Below are positions 50,280 through 62,132 of a DNA stretch of 64,000 nt, piece after piece; within the stretch, counting starts at the first letter, position 1, and every line of letters starts with the position of its first letter. This DNA comes from Lepus europaeus (lineage: Eukaryota > Chordata > Mammalia > Lagomorpha > Leporidae), in the NCBI RefSeq assembly GCF_033115175.1, contig NC_084850.1:102611439-102675438 (forward strand), in the 5' to 3' direction. The translations under genes and the position numbers were made by a program. The notes beneath the pieces were generated by a model, which saw nothing but the letters and a program-made list of their open reading frames with translations, ran no database searches and was not told the DNA's origin.

Positions 50280-51190
50280 CTCGACCACTGGGCACAAGCC
50301 CGCTTGGCGCGGCCGCTGGGATAAGGTGATTTGAGATTCAGGGCGTTCTGGGCTTCTTCCCTCCCTGGAGTCCATCCTCAGACGGGAAGTCAGGCCCGTC
50401 AGGGTGTGGAGCTGAGGCATGCCCCAGGGGTCCATCTAGTTGGACAAGGAACTCGGAAGCCCCTTCCAGCGCCTGGCACCCTACTTCACGCCCACCTCCA
50501 ACCCCACCCCCAAGTGGTGCCGATTCCAGCTACCGGCGATCGGGAGAGAGAAGGCGGCAGGCAGCAGTTGGGTCGGCCCCCCGAGCGCTGCGGAGTCGTA
50601 AGGGACCCCCGCCGAGCAGCTGCAAGACTTGCGTTACCTTCTCACGCTGGTCCCAGCTGTACTGCTTTGGCTGCTCCTCCTCGCTCTCGGGCCGCGACTC
50701 CTTCTCAGTCTTCCGCCTCTTGGAGAAGAAGCAGCCCATGGTCCCGTCCTGTGGACCTAGCTGGCCGGCTCACTCAGGAACTTCTTGAGGTGTGCGGTGA
50801 ACCCTGGCGCCCCGGACCCCGCAGCTCGTTGGACACCGCCCAGCGGTCCGCACCCTCACTTCGCCCGCCAGGCCCAGCACCCCTTCTCTTTTTCCCCTCG
50901 GTCTCCCGGACGACCCAATCCAACCAATAGCCACTGAGCGCCCGTTGAACCAATCAGAGCCCCGTGTGCGGCTCTCCGCGGCCTATGAAGAGAGGCCAAC
51001 GTACTCACACACCAATCCACGCCCGGGCTCTTTCGTCAGCTCCCGGCGGCGGGGCTGGCCCTCTCTGGCGCACGTACAGACGGCCCCACCCCCAGCTCAA
51101 CCCCGTCCCGCCCCCCGGGCCCCCTCGCCTCTGCCCCGCCCCGCCCCGGATTCCGTGGGGTTCTGTCTGTGCGGAGGCTGAGCTCCCTAT
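50280..51190 (-). promoter_or_regulatory. RP2: RP2 CpG-island promoter with clustered CCAAT boxes and GC boxes
   Basis: The only strongly GC- and CpG-rich block in the window, surrounding coding exon 1. CCAAT pentamers on the plus strand (ATTGG in the RP2 sense) sit at 50915-50919, 50924-50928, 50950-50954 and 51012-51016, typical NF-Y sites. GC boxes of the CCCGCCCC type lie at about 51107-51114 and 51134-51147. No TATA box is evident at the expected place. Transcription probably starts between the CCAAT cluster and the ATG at 50739, giving a 5' UTR of roughly 100-170 nt. The start site is inferred. Confidence 0.8.
50638..50739 (-). CDS. RP2: RP2 coding exon 1 (residues 1-34)
   Basis: First coding exon of RP2, the ARL3 GTPase-activating protein that helps deliver lipidated cargo to cilia and photoreceptor outer segments. 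The ATG is the complement of 50737-50739 and opens [10 protein letters not shown]. Gly2 is the known N-myristoylation site and Cys3 the palmitoylation site that anchor the protein at the plasma membrane. The exon is 102 nt (34 codons, phase 0), the same size as in human, and ends ...QREK before a GTAACG donor (complement of 50632-50637). Reading on past the donor gives an unrelated tail that ends in a stop, so it is a real splice site. A few residues differ from human in the charged linker (for example T11, E12), as expected for an ortholog. The exon lies inside the CpG island, about 175 bp below the first CCAAT motif. Identification is very secure. Confidence 0.97.
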
Positions 51191-52007
51191 CCGGGTCTTT
51201 TTGCCCCTAGTTCTGTTTCCAAGCTCTAGACGCGGGCAGGATGCTTAAGTGAAACCATAGACTTGTTTTATGATGCAAGTTATAAGGGAACAAGAATTCT
51301 TGCTGGCCTGAAATTCGTGTTCTCCTCTTCTGTTCATTCCTCTTCTCATCACCGTCCTTACATCCCCTGGCCAGGGCTGCCCCCTTAGGAGTCTTCTCCC
51401 AGAACCTCCACCACCCTCTTCTGTGCTTTCTTGAGACGTCCGGGCAGCACTCTAAAAGTGCAGAGATACTTAGTAAAATAATTAAGTGTGGTCTCCCTAC
51501 TAGAACGGTGAATTTCTTGAGACTGAAAGGCATGTCTTAAGGACATATACCTTCGAACCCCCTAGCCTGGCCGAAGTCCATGCTAGGTGTTCCATAAAAC
51601 AGTTGTCAAATGACTCCATGACTGAATGCTGTGCACAATAAGGAAAGAAGCATTTATAACTTTTCCCCTATCCATTCTCAAAAAAGTGATCAAAGGAGCG
51701 GGAGGGGAGCATGTGACATGGTAAAGATTCTTTTTCAAGGACTTTATAGCCTACTTGTGGACATTAGCATTGCTATACAATCAGATCCGTTCTAAGCAGA
51801 TGTATAGGAGTTGTCCAAAAGTACTTTACAAATACGAGTATTGACATCAAATATTTACATCTGTTATACTTGGCTTGAATTTCACTACAATGCACACATA
51901 TTGCTTATGTAACAGAAATTGTAAATTGCTTTTTCTGAGGTATAGTATTTTGACATCTTGCTAAGACATCAAATGCAAATCAGTTCAGATTCAAATTTGA
52001 TTATCAT
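51191..52007. other. unique sequence upstream of RP2 island
   Basis: No gene, RNA or repeat recognised; GC content falls quickly away from the island. Confidence 0.5.
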
Positions 52008-52100
52008 GGAGCCTGCATTGTGGTGTAGTAGGCTAAACCTCCACCTGCAGCGCCAGCATCTCATAAGGGCTCAGGTTCATATCCTGGCTACTCCTATTCT
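52008..52100 (+). mobile_element. CSINE, left part (split by the 3.1-kb element)
   Basis: 5' portion of a plus-strand CSINE (GGAGCCTGCATTGTGG start, tRNA-like head) that resumes at 55217 after the composite insertion. Confidence 0.85.
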
Positions 52101-55100
52101 TTTTTTTTTTAACTTTTATTTAATGAATATAAATTTCCAGTGTACAGCTTATGGATTACAATGGCTTCCCCCTCCCATAACTTCCCTCCCACCCGCAACC
52201 CTCCCCTCTCCCGCTCCCTCTCCCCTTCCATTTGCATCAAGATTCATTTTCAATTCTCTTTATATACAGAAGATCAATTTAGTATAAAGATTTCAACAAT
52301 TTGCACCCACATAGAAACACAAAGTGAAACATACTGTTTGAATACTAGTTATAGCATTAAATCAAAATGTACAGCACATTAAGGACAGAGATCCCACATG
52401 AGGAGCAAGTGCACAGTGACTCCTGTTGTTGACCCAACAAATTGACACTCTAGTTTATAGTGCCAGTAACCACCCTAGGCTGTCGTCATGAGTTGCCAAG
52501 GCTATGGAAGCCTTCCAAGTTTGCCGACTCTGACCATATTTAGATGAGGTCATAAAAGACAGAGTGAGGATAGTAACCAATTATCCAAGAGTGGCATTTA
52601 CCAGGTTTGAACAATTATACAGCATTAAGTGGGGAAGAGGACCATCAGTACACACAGGTTGGGAGTAGAGCCATTGGTGGTAGAGTAGAGGTTATGATGA
52701 CAAAGGAATGAGGCCCAAGTGTGCTAGACAGGGTCTAGAACAAAGGACAGAGTCATTATTAGAGGAGCTAAGAAAGGTGCTGTCTAAGCTACAATTAAGT
52801 TTTCTGATTGAGAGGCAAATAGAACCTGACAGAAGGGGCTTGATAATAATCTGTTGGGCTTTAGGCCTTGTAAGTTAAGAGGCCTAGAACTATCTATCTC
52901 TTCACATGGGGTATATCCTAAGGGAGGTGTGAACCTCCTAGGGGAAGGCACTCTGTTGACTTTCATTACTTGGCTGGCCTGGGAGGAGAGCTGGCCAGGT
53001 AAAGGCAGGTGGCATCTCTAACAAGAAATTTACAGTTCTGCCTGCAATGTTGCTGACCCTACTTGACCATCCCCTCAGCTGCAGTGGTCACTTTGGAAGT
53101 TGGGCTGAGTGAAGGGCTTTTCAGCTTAGAGCCAATAAGATCTGTGGCTCTGACCTGGGCATCCTTCGACTCCAGGGCAGGTCCATTTCCAGTGATCCAA
53201 CTCGGCTGGCAGAGCTGCCAGGGCTCTTCACAAGCTGACTTCTGCTGAAGCCCAGGCTTACCACATTGAAAGCCACTGCAGTGGACTGGCCTGTTGGGTC
53301 TCCTTGAGGGCAGATCACTGTACAGATCAGCCATTAATAGGCCTGCCACCCATTGCTTCTGATGCCGAGCTTTCTTTTCCTCCTGGTTTGTGTTAAAGCA
53401 GATCAGAGGATGCAAGTCAAGGGAGTGCCCGTGTCCCATCTCTAATCTTCGGTGGCCTGAACTACAAGTCTATAGTCACAGGCATGTTCTGTAGTAGTTT
53501 TTCTAAGGTAGACAATGCCCATGAGGAAAATTATATTCTCACTTTAAAACTTTCTTTCCCTTTGATCTGAAAGGGAGGTTTTTTCTACTTACTGTATGCT
53601 TCGCTGATGGTGAAGTGAATCTAGCTATGAGATTATTATTTAAGTTCTTATTTTGGCTATGCTATTACAGAAAAATGTTAGCCATCTCTTTTATAAGGTC
53701 TAAAGATTAAATTGTGCATCCTACAGATTCCTTTATAATAGAATTAGTTTCCTACCTTGAAGAGAATAGAGAAATGAAAGAACAAGTTGGGCTTAGAATA
53801 GAGAAATGAGGGAGCAAGTCCTAGATCGCTTGCTGACAATAGCAATATTACATGAATACTTAGCAAACCGTTTCAACCATTAGATAACAACTTAAGAAAA
53901 CATTTACCAGAAGGTCCAATGCCTTCTATAAATTTTAAGAATCATGTATTTGGACAATTTTAATAATAGCTTTTAAAATCTTTAACTCTTTTTGTAGATT
54001 GCCAATTGATTTGAATTGCTTTTTGTTTTTAGTAACCTCAGTTAACCATACTTTCTCTCAGTTGGTACTGTTAATACATTATTGGCTTCATCTGTTTACA
54101 GAGCCATCCCAAAGTACTGAATACAATAGAAGTGGCTGGAAAAAGTCCATAGGAACCTATAGGAGGACAGCTAAACACAGAACCAACAACGCTTTAGTTT
54201 TATGAGCAGCAAATCATATATAACTATGGATGACAAAAGACTTTAAGTTGCCATGTTTAAAATTATAAACTCATCAACCAGCTAGAGGCACTTGCTTACT
54301 TCACAGTATTTTTGAAAGCACCTGTAGGCTTTTATAAGTATTTAACCCTTTAGGCCTCTGGGGCTTTCTCATTAAGATAACTATCATGTCTAGTAACACA
54401 AAATCATTAGACTTTTTAATTCTCAAACATTTGTATTAATAGCATTTTCCATTATAGAAACTTAAAGTTTGGTACCACATCACATCTTGACAGTACTTCT
54501 AATATAATCCAAATAGCCTGATTAGTTGGTGTCTCTATAAGATGAGAGACATAGGTCCTTCGATTTTTTCAGTTGGGCCCAAACTGGAAAAACCAAAGTC
54601 CAAGATTTACTGGAAATTTTAGAGTCCAGATTGTTTGAAACTTTGATTTTTTGAATGCCTGTCAAGAATACAAGAAGGCTCAAAATCCAAAATATCTGGT
54701 TGAAATAAGATTCCTTAAAATCATGACATAACATAGACCAAATTTGATCATTGTTACAAGGTGATTATTCAAATCTTTGAAAATAAGCACATATTTAAAT
54801 AACCCATAGCTCTTAATAAAAATTCAGCTGTTTTTGAACAATTAGAATTTAACAGACATCAAGAGAACATAATAGATTACTTTAACACATTGATTTAACA
54901 GAGCATCAGAGTTTAATTCTATGTCAAAGAGAAATTGAGCTTCCTGTGATCTTTTGCTGTGAGGTTTCCTTCCTTTACCTTCTTCCATATTGATGACCAT
55001 GTTTCTGTGTTTCTGTGTGTAACACATCTTTAAGCATCTTTTGCAGGGCAGGATGAGTGGCAACAAATTCTTTCAGTTTCTGTTTGCTCCGGAAGAGTTT

Positions 55101-55214
55101 CCTCTGCTGTTTCATCCCCTACTCTTCCTTGACCCTGCAGTATCTCCACTTTTATTAACGTGTGTCTTGACAAACTATCAATGTGCTCCCTTCCTATTCC
55201 GCCATCTTGCCGCT
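52101..55214 (-). mobile_element. 3.1-kb L1-framed composite retroelement inside a CSINE
   Basis: A single insertion with its A tail as T10 at 52101-52110. Target-site duplications of 15-17 bp (core GGCTACTCCTATTCT) lie at 52084-52100 and 55215-55231, and both sides continue one interrupted SINE. Its minus-strand 5' end begins GGCAAGATGGCGGAAT, like rabbit L1 5' UTRs with the YY1-type AAGATGGC motif; the first 130 or so bases look L1-derived. Its 3' end (52111 to about 52560) matches the rabbit L1 3' UTR seen at 15893 and 22323. The roughly 2.5 kb between matches neither L1 ORF1 nor ORF2, and no ORF exceeds 126 codons. A weak CGKPG-type zinc-knuckle-like stretch (53230-53280, minus frame) suggests a retroviral-gag-like remnant, at low confidence. 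It appears to be a non-autonomous element mobilised by L1. Confidence 0.7.
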
Positions 55215-55216
55215 CT

Positions 55217-55455
55217 GGCTACTCCTATTCTGATCCAGCTTTCTGCTATGCCCTGGGAAACCAGTAAAAGATGGCCCAAGTGCTTGGGCCCCTGCACCCA
55301 CGTGGGAGACCCGGAAGAAGCTCCTGGTTCCTGGCTTCGAATCAGCCCAGCTCTGGCCACTGAGGCCATTTGGAGAGTGAACCAGCAGATAGAAGGACTT
55401 AATCTCTGTCTCTCCCTCTATCTTTAACTGCACCTCTTCAAATAAATAAAAATAG
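55217..55455 (+). mobile_element. CSINE, right part (split by the 3.1-kb element)
   Basis: Continues the element interrupted at 52100: body, pyrimidine-rich region and an AAATAAATAAA tail. Joining it to 52008-52100 gives one normal-length SINE, which identifies the exact insertion site. Confidence 0.85.
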
Positions 55456-55667
55456 TCTGATTATCTTTTTACTTTCTCAGTTACTCACATCTAGTGTGTA
55501 TCCTAAATGAGCCTCTGACTTAAGCATTAAGAATGTTCCCCTTTTTACTTCCTGTCCTTTATTGCACAGTTAGAAGAAAAGTACATGTGGTTGTATTAGA
55601 AATTACTGTAAATTTAAGTTCCAGTTCTTAGGCAATAAGGTCTTTGCCAGTGCGTGCTGCTCCTTCT

Positions 55668-55850
55668 TTTTAAAATATTTATTTATTATTTATTTGAAAG
55701 GCAAAGTTACAGAGGGTCAGAGGCAGAAAGAGAGGTCTTCCATCCAATAGAACACTCCCCAAATGGCCACAAGAGCCAGAGCTGGACCGTTTGGAAACCA
55801 GGAACCAAGAGCTTTTTCCAGGTCTCCCATGTAGGTACACGGGCCAAGCT
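55668..55850 (-). mobile_element. CSINE, head missing
   Basis: TTTATTATTTATTTGAAAGGC to CATGTAGGTACACGGGC. Confidence 0.82.
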
Positions 55851-55942
55851 TTTTATTCTTTAAAGTGGGATGAAAATTCCATGTGAGGATGTTTTTTAAA
55901 TAAGATCCCCTTTTATATTCATAGAATGCTAAAACTGACCAC

Positions 55943-56245
55943 CGGGGCAGCATTTGGCCTAAAGACGTGGCTTAAGGTGCCTGTATCCCGTATCAGAGTG
56001 CTCAGGTTATTCCAGCTCCTGATTCCAGCTTCTTGCTAATGCAGAACCTGGGAAGCAGCAGTGACAGCTTAAGTCATTGGGTTCCTGTCACTCATGTGGG
56101 AGACCTGGATTGAATCCCCAGCTCCTGGTTTGTGGGCATTTGCAGAGTGAACCAGCAAACAGGAGTGCTTTCTCTCTATTTCTCTCTCCCTATCTGTCTC
56201 TCTGCCTCTCAAACAAATGAATAAATAAATATTTTAAAAACTGTG
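55943..56245 (+). mobile_element. CSINE, old
   Basis: GGGGCAGCATTTGGCCTAAA start; AAATGAATAAATAAATA tail; similar AAAACTG-GACCA flanks. Confidence 0.83.
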
Positions 56246-56559
56246 ACCACAGCATAGTTCAGTGAAGGAAGCAGAGATGCAGAGAGGCGAGGGACTAATC
56301 TGTGGTCACAACGACAGCGGTCGAGCACTAGAAAAGCCCAGAGCCTTTACTGTCCAGTACCTCTTCCTGCCTTAAATGCCTTTCTCTCTAATTCATTTGT
56401 AATAACAAAGTATCTACTTTGACCTTCTAATGCCTATGGGAGTTCTGTCCCACAGTGGTGTTGTCAATGCACAGCAGTTCCTCTTCATGAACAAACAGCA
56501 TAATAAAGCTAATTTTAGGAAAACAGTCTCTAAAACTCTCGTTTTTGTTTGTTTGTTTG

Positions 56560-56820
56560 TTTGTTTTTTTAAAGAATCCATTAATGTCTTCCATCTGCTG
56601 GTTCACTCCCAAATGCCCAAAAACAGCTGAGGCTGGACCACACTGAAGCCAAGAACCAGGAACTTCACCTGCATGGGTGGCAGGGGCCCCAGAACTTGGG
56701 CCATCTCCTGCTGCCTTCTAACGTACACATTAGCAGGAAGCTGGAATCAGAAGCAGAGCTGCGACTTGACCCTAGAAACTCTGATATGGGATATGGGTGT
56801 CCCAAACCTGCCACAAAGAC
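56560..56820 (-). mobile_element. CSINE, old
   Basis: TTTTTTTAAAGAATCCATTA start and GGGTGTCCCAAACCTGCC end; preceded by a (GTTT)n stretch. 56821-57720 holds nothing recognised. Confidence 0.8.
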
Positions 56821-57719
56821 CCTCCCCCTTTTCAGGGACTCTGAAACAAAAGTGAAGATAAAGTCTCTTATCTGTTAATTCCCATCCCAACATCACCTTT
56901 GACCACAAATAAAATATAGGAAAATTAAATTAAATTTTTAAAACTGGGGACCAGAAATCCAAAGAACAGAGCTAACATTAGTGCTCTCCCTTGCTCTTAC
57001 TTTCTGTTTTTTTTTTCCTCCATCTCTCTTTTGCTCCTCTCTCCATGAGTTCTCAACAGTACTTTTGCTGCAAAACAGCTCTCTCCTTACTCATCAGCAT
57101 ATACATGGATGACAACAGCTCTCATCCTGATTGCTCACAGCCTTTCTGTCCAAGTGTGTGCTACAGTATCTTTATATTTTAGTCCAGACTCTCAAATGAT
57201 ATAAATGGATACTTTGTTGACCAGTCAGGAATAGATTGGCTCTTGATTGGGGTGTACGTCTGGTTTAATTGTTGCAGCTACATAAATGAGTTCCATATTA
57301 CAAACGTGGGTGAGGAGGAGGTCCTAAAAAGGCACAGGTGTTAACAGCTCTAACTCTGCAGTCTAGCCAGAGGGTGATTGCTCCTTCTGCATGTACTAGC
57401 TCTCCTTGCTTCATACACTCCCATGGCTTCTATATTCGCCTATGTTAAAATGCTAGGTTGTGGGTTTACAACTAGCCACAAGCTCCAGAGATGGTTCTGG
57501 GTCCTTGGTGTCTTGATCATGGAGGTGATATACTCATTTCTCAGAAGACAGTCCTGAAGTGGTGAATCTCCACAGCGTGAATTAATCAGTTGCCCCAGGA
57601 AAGAGAGCTGGAAAATTTCCCCTGCTTGAGTTGAGTTGACACATCCTCCCTCAGTCTGCACTCACCTAAGGAAACTCTTCTCATCACGTGAAGGAGGAAG
57701 GAAGGGGATGAGTGATTCA

Positions 57720-57960
57720 GTTATCTCTTGCTGTGTAACAAACCATCTGAAATGTAGCAGCTTAGAGCAACAATCTATTTTACTCATGAACCTGCCTCAT
57801 AGGCAGGGCTTGGTGGGGACAACTCAGCTCTGTTCTACAGCACATCCTGAGCCTCTGGCCTCGGCGGAAGTGATTCAAGTGGCTGGGGGCTGGCCAGGGA
57901 TCTTTCCTTGTGAAATCACAGGTCCTCTCCCTGTGGTCTCTGTAAGTAAAGTAGCCCTAG
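57720..57960 (+). mobile_element. ancient interspersed repeat, family not named
   Basis: TTATCTCTTGCTGTGTAACA and CTTAGAGCAACAATCTATTTT are typical of old mammalian LTR/L1-type repeats. The open frame across it is chance. Confidence 0.4.
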
Positions 57961-58380
57961 GATATTGAATGCCATATAAAATTCTCAGGGTTCCAACAGT
58001 GAGTGTTCAGGGCAGAAGCTGCAAGGTGTCTCATGGCCTAGTTTCAGAATCCATTCAACAACACTTCTCCTGATTCCATTGCTCACCCAGGGCCTACTCG
58101 GACTCACTAACAGAAGATGCTAAACAAGGGAAATGAATGGGTAGATCCTTGAGGCTGGCTACCTAAGGAGAGTCAGTTCTTTTAATATTATTGCCTATGT
58201 ACCGAAGAAGAGGATTGAAAGGTTTCAAAATGTTCTATAAGCAGATAACTGTTTTTTTTTTTTCATTTTCAGAAGTTCTTCAAGCAACATCTTTTCTCAG
58301 ACCTTAACTTTTAAACAGACTTTTACCAATTTTCTTTCGTCATCTTATTGAGCAGATACAATTATTTTTTAAAAGCATGG

Positions 58381-58683
58381 GGGGGGGGCGGCGCCATGGC
58401 TCACTTGGTTAATCCTCCGCCTGCAGCACCAGCATCCCATATGGGTGCCGGATTCTAGTCCCGGTTGCTCCTCTTCCATTCCAGCTCTCTGATGTGGCCA
58501 GGGAAGACAGTGGAGGGTGCCTGCACCCACGTGGGAGACCAGGAAAGGCACCTGGCTCCTGGCTTCGGATCGGCGTGGCTCCAGCCATAGCGGCCATTTG
58601 GGGGGTGAACCAATGGAAGGAAGACCTTTTCTCTGCTCTCTCTCTCTCTCATTGTCTAACCCTATCTGTCAAAAAAAAAAAAA
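58381..58683 (+). mobile_element. CSINE2 with target duplication
   Basis: GGCGGCGCCATGGCTCACTT after G9; A18 tail; AAAAGCATGG/AAAAGCATTG flanks. Confidence 0.92.
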
Positions 58684-58691
58684 AAAAGCAT

Positions 58692-58862
58692 TGAGGGGTT
58701 GGCGTAGAGGAGTAAGCCACTGCTTTCAGAGCTGGCATCCAATATGGGTGCTGGTTTGAGTCTTGGCTGCTCCACTTCCCATCCAGTTCCCCGCTAATGC
58801 ATCTGGGAAGTCAGACGAAGATAGCCCAAGAGCCTGGGACCCTGTAGCCACGTGGGAGGATA
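58692..58862 (+). mobile_element. CSINE, 3'-truncated
   Basis: GAGGGGTTGGCGTAGAGGAG head and body to CCACGTGGGAGGA, then stops. Confidence 0.78.
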
Positions 58863-58997
58863 GAAGAGTGAAGAAAGGCTTCTCAGAAGTGAGTGGTGTT
58901 CACAGCATAATATCAAAATAATTCTAGTAATTTTTCACATCAAAGCAGTTCCAATACAAACTATTCTTAAAAGATAGTTCTGGACTAAAATCTGTTT

Positions 58998-59312
58998 TCT
59001 ATGGCCAATGTTGTGGCTCAGTGAGTTAAGACACAGCTTGCGATGCCAACTTGAGGTTCAAGTCCCCGCTGCTGTACTTCCAATTCAGCTCTCTGCTAAT
59101 GGCCTGGGAAGGCAGTGGAAGATGGTCCAAATAGTTGGTACCCTGCATCCCTGTGGGAGACCCAGACATAGTTCTGGGCTCCTGGCTTTGGCCTGGTCCA
59201 GCCCTGGCCATTGCATATATTTGGGGAATGAACCAGCTGATGGACAATCTCTTTCTGTCTTTCCCTTTTTCACTCTACCTTTCAAATACACAAATATTTT
59301 TCAAAAATATTT
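58998..59312 (+). mobile_element. CSINE
   Basis: TATGGCCAATGTTGTGGCTC to TTTCAAATACACAAATA. Confidence 0.86.
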
Positions 59313-59655
59313 TTTCCTAGTGGAATTTCAATTTTCAAACATTCATTTCAATACTTTCCTGGAAAGGGAGAAACTCTGATAAAACTAAAACTAAAGAGCT
59401 AACCAGAGAGTGTTAGAAAATGTTTTTATCCTTAGGATTTTATGAATAAAAGAGTTACTTCCCATTTCACCCAAGCCAAATGAGTGATTTAGTTCATTGC
59501 CTCCTCCCATGTATGCCCAAAATCAGCTTTTCATCTGATATCTAGATGATCTCAACTCACATAATTGCTATTCATCACCATTTTTAGAGTTTAAAAATAA
59601 TCCTCAGACTGAAAAACTGATGCCACGAGGCAAAAGGGTTAATAAAGGATATATA

Positions 59656-59817
59656 ACATAAAGATTATTAAAAATGAATCTTAATGAAGAATAGGATGGG
59701 AGACGGAGTAGGAGATGGGATGGTTTGCAGTGGGAGGGTGGTTATGGGGGGAAAAACTGCTATAATCCAAAAGTTGTACTTTCAAAATTTATATTTATTA
59801 AATAAAAGTTTTCTAAA
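59656..59817 (+). mobile_element. rabbit L1 3' end, strongly 5'-truncated
   Basis: Plus-strand copy of the terminal L1 3' UTR (GGGAGGGTGGTTATGGGG..., TTTATTAAATAAAAGTTT). Near-identical short duplications AAAGGATATATA lie at about 59644 and 59818. Confidence 0.75.
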
Positions 59818-59819
59818 AA

Positions 59820-59868
59820 AAGGATATATATATGTATATATATATGTGTATATATATATATATATATA
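59820..59868. repeat. (TA)n microsatellite with TG interruptions
   Basis: TATATA/TGTATA stretch directly at the tail of the L1 fragment. Confidence 0.93.
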
Positions 59869-61305
59869 AAACAGCGCTTCATAACCTCACAAGAGAAAAT
59901 GGTTAATATCATAGAGATGGCCAATACCTAATCAGACCCAGTTGTTCCTGGAACTTAAAAGAGCAGGATCTCTTTCCTATCCCCTGTTCCCTTCTCCTGT
60001 TGGTTTCTAGTAAAATAAACAAAAGTCAGGGATGGTCCTAGAAAAAAAACTCTTCCCTTAGAGCCCCTCTGCCAGATTTGGCAAAATTCCCACTTCCTTA
60101 CCTCCCCACCACAAACCACCAGCTGCACAGTACATTCCTAGCCCAGGACAACAAAGTGAGTCGGGGAGGAAAACATCTCATTAGCACTTCTTTCATGCAT
60201 TCCTCAATTCTAATAGAGAGAAGAACAGCACCTAATAAACAAGAACTCACTCTAAGCCAGAGAGAAAATCAGTGCTTGCAGACTCTGAAGCTTGTGTAAT
60301 TGGGATTGGGTCATTTGAAAAAAAAATATATAAATTTTTAATACAAAATTGCTAGGGGTCCTCCTGGGTGTATTCAGGATTTATCCAAGTGAAGGGCCTT
60401 AAGTTTTGTTTTATTAGCTATACTATAAAGCTGCCTGTCCACAGGTATTAGGGATATTATTTTTTGAGGAGTTGTGATATAAATTCACACACACTACATA
60501 TTTTTCGTGTACTAACTGGCTTCAGAATGTTTACCCAACAGCACATGATATACACAAAGGGCTATGAGGAATGTATTTCCCCAGCAATACTGCAGATGTC
60601 TTGCAACTTATGAAAAACCTCAATGGGAACAGTGAAAACAATAGGTACAATAGATGAAAAGCCAATTAATGAAAAGCTACTAGAGTTAGATATGCAAAGA
60701 ATAAAATATGACACAAACCATACTGACCTGTTAGCAATCAGAAGAGACAACTACACAACTAGACCTTTAGATAACCAAAAGCACAAATTTGGTCAAAATT
60801 TTCAAAATATTAAAAATGTAATTCTCATCCAAACTGAAAGTGTGCCAATGTCAAATATAAATTTAATTTATTCATGAGGAAGTCAAAAGGTTGACAATGA
60901 GGACACGAAGAAAATTAATAGCAAAGTAAGATTTCCACCACTGCTAGAAAACTGGTTGATAGTCTAAATAGCAATAAAACCATCAGCTTTTGGAATCATC
61001 AGAGAAGACAATTATCATAGGTAGGCAGTTTTCTCTAAGTTGATCTCTAGCTTTACAGACTTAGAAACTACCTGGGTCCTAGTCAATAGCAAATTTATGC
61101 CAATCAAGTGACAGAGAGTTACCTGCACTTTAGTCAGGCTTGTGGGCCGGAGCCCTGAGTGTCACCTCGGCTCAGCTGTGGTTGATTCAGCCATGCCTGG
61201 ACAGCTCGTCATCATACATGCAGCTGTACCTTGGGAAGTACTACAGCCATTCTCCAAAGCATGGGCTGCTTCCCTTAGGTGGATCACACTTGTTATTATT
61301 ATTAT

Positions 61306-61634
61306 TTTTTTTTTGGACAGGCAGAGTGGATAGTGAGAGAGAGAGAGACAGAGAGAAAGATCTTCCTTTTTGCCGTTGGTTCACCCTCCAATGGCCACTG
61401 CGGCCGGCGCATCACGCTGATCCGAAGCCAGGAGCCAGGTGCTTCTCCTGGTCTCCCATGCGGGTGCAGGGCCCAAGGACTTGGGCCATCCTCCACTGCC
61501 TTCCCAGGCCATAGCAGAGAGCTGGCCTGGAAGAGGGGCAACCGGGATAGAATCTGGCGCCCCAACCGGGACTAGAACCCGGTGTGCCGGCGCCGCAAGG
61601 CGGAGGATTAGCCTGTTAAGCCAAGGCGCCAGCC
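61306..61634 (-). mobile_element. CSINE2 with 11-bp target duplication
   Basis: CACACTTGTTA at 61285-61295 and 61635-61645. 59870-61284 before it shows no gene or clear repeat. Confidence 0.93.
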
Positions 61635-62132
61635 CACACTTGTTAAACTCAGGAGGAGGGAGGACCTAGGGAGTGGTGCTGGATGCTATGTGCCTGTCCG
61701 TCAGTGGTTGCAGAGGTCACGGGAACTATGTCACTAGCCTGGCCCTTTAGGCAACATGTCTTTCTGAACACTGTGCACCTAGTTCAGAAGTTACTGGTTT
61801 TGCTCTCACCTGGGGGAAAGGTGATTATTATCTATATTTTCACCTCTCAGCCAAAAGCTGAACAGAAAGGTTAGAACATTCCTGGGGTGGCCTTTTAAGC
61901 CTCTTCTCTCTTATATGAATTAGAGTTAATTATATGTAGAACACCTTTAAATCTAGTGTTTACATGGCAATCTTTTATCTTTATTCAAATGTTTACCAAG
62001 TGTTAAACATAATTATCATTGAGCACTTAAATTTTTGTTTTTCTTTGATATACAAAATGTTGCTATTAAAGATATTTGTGAGTGAAATTTTTTTTTTCTC
62101 TTGGCCAAGACGACAGTTAAGACATCACCTCC

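Noticed and set aside
50331-50930. 199-codon plus-strand ORF antisense to RP2 exon 1
   Set aside because: GC-rich CpG-island sequence gives few stops; the product is Pro/Arg/Ala-rich with no domain, and it overlaps promoter and exon 1.
60623-60877. 84-codon plus-strand ORF
   Set aside because: AT-rich, no recognisable domain, no retrocopy hallmarks found.
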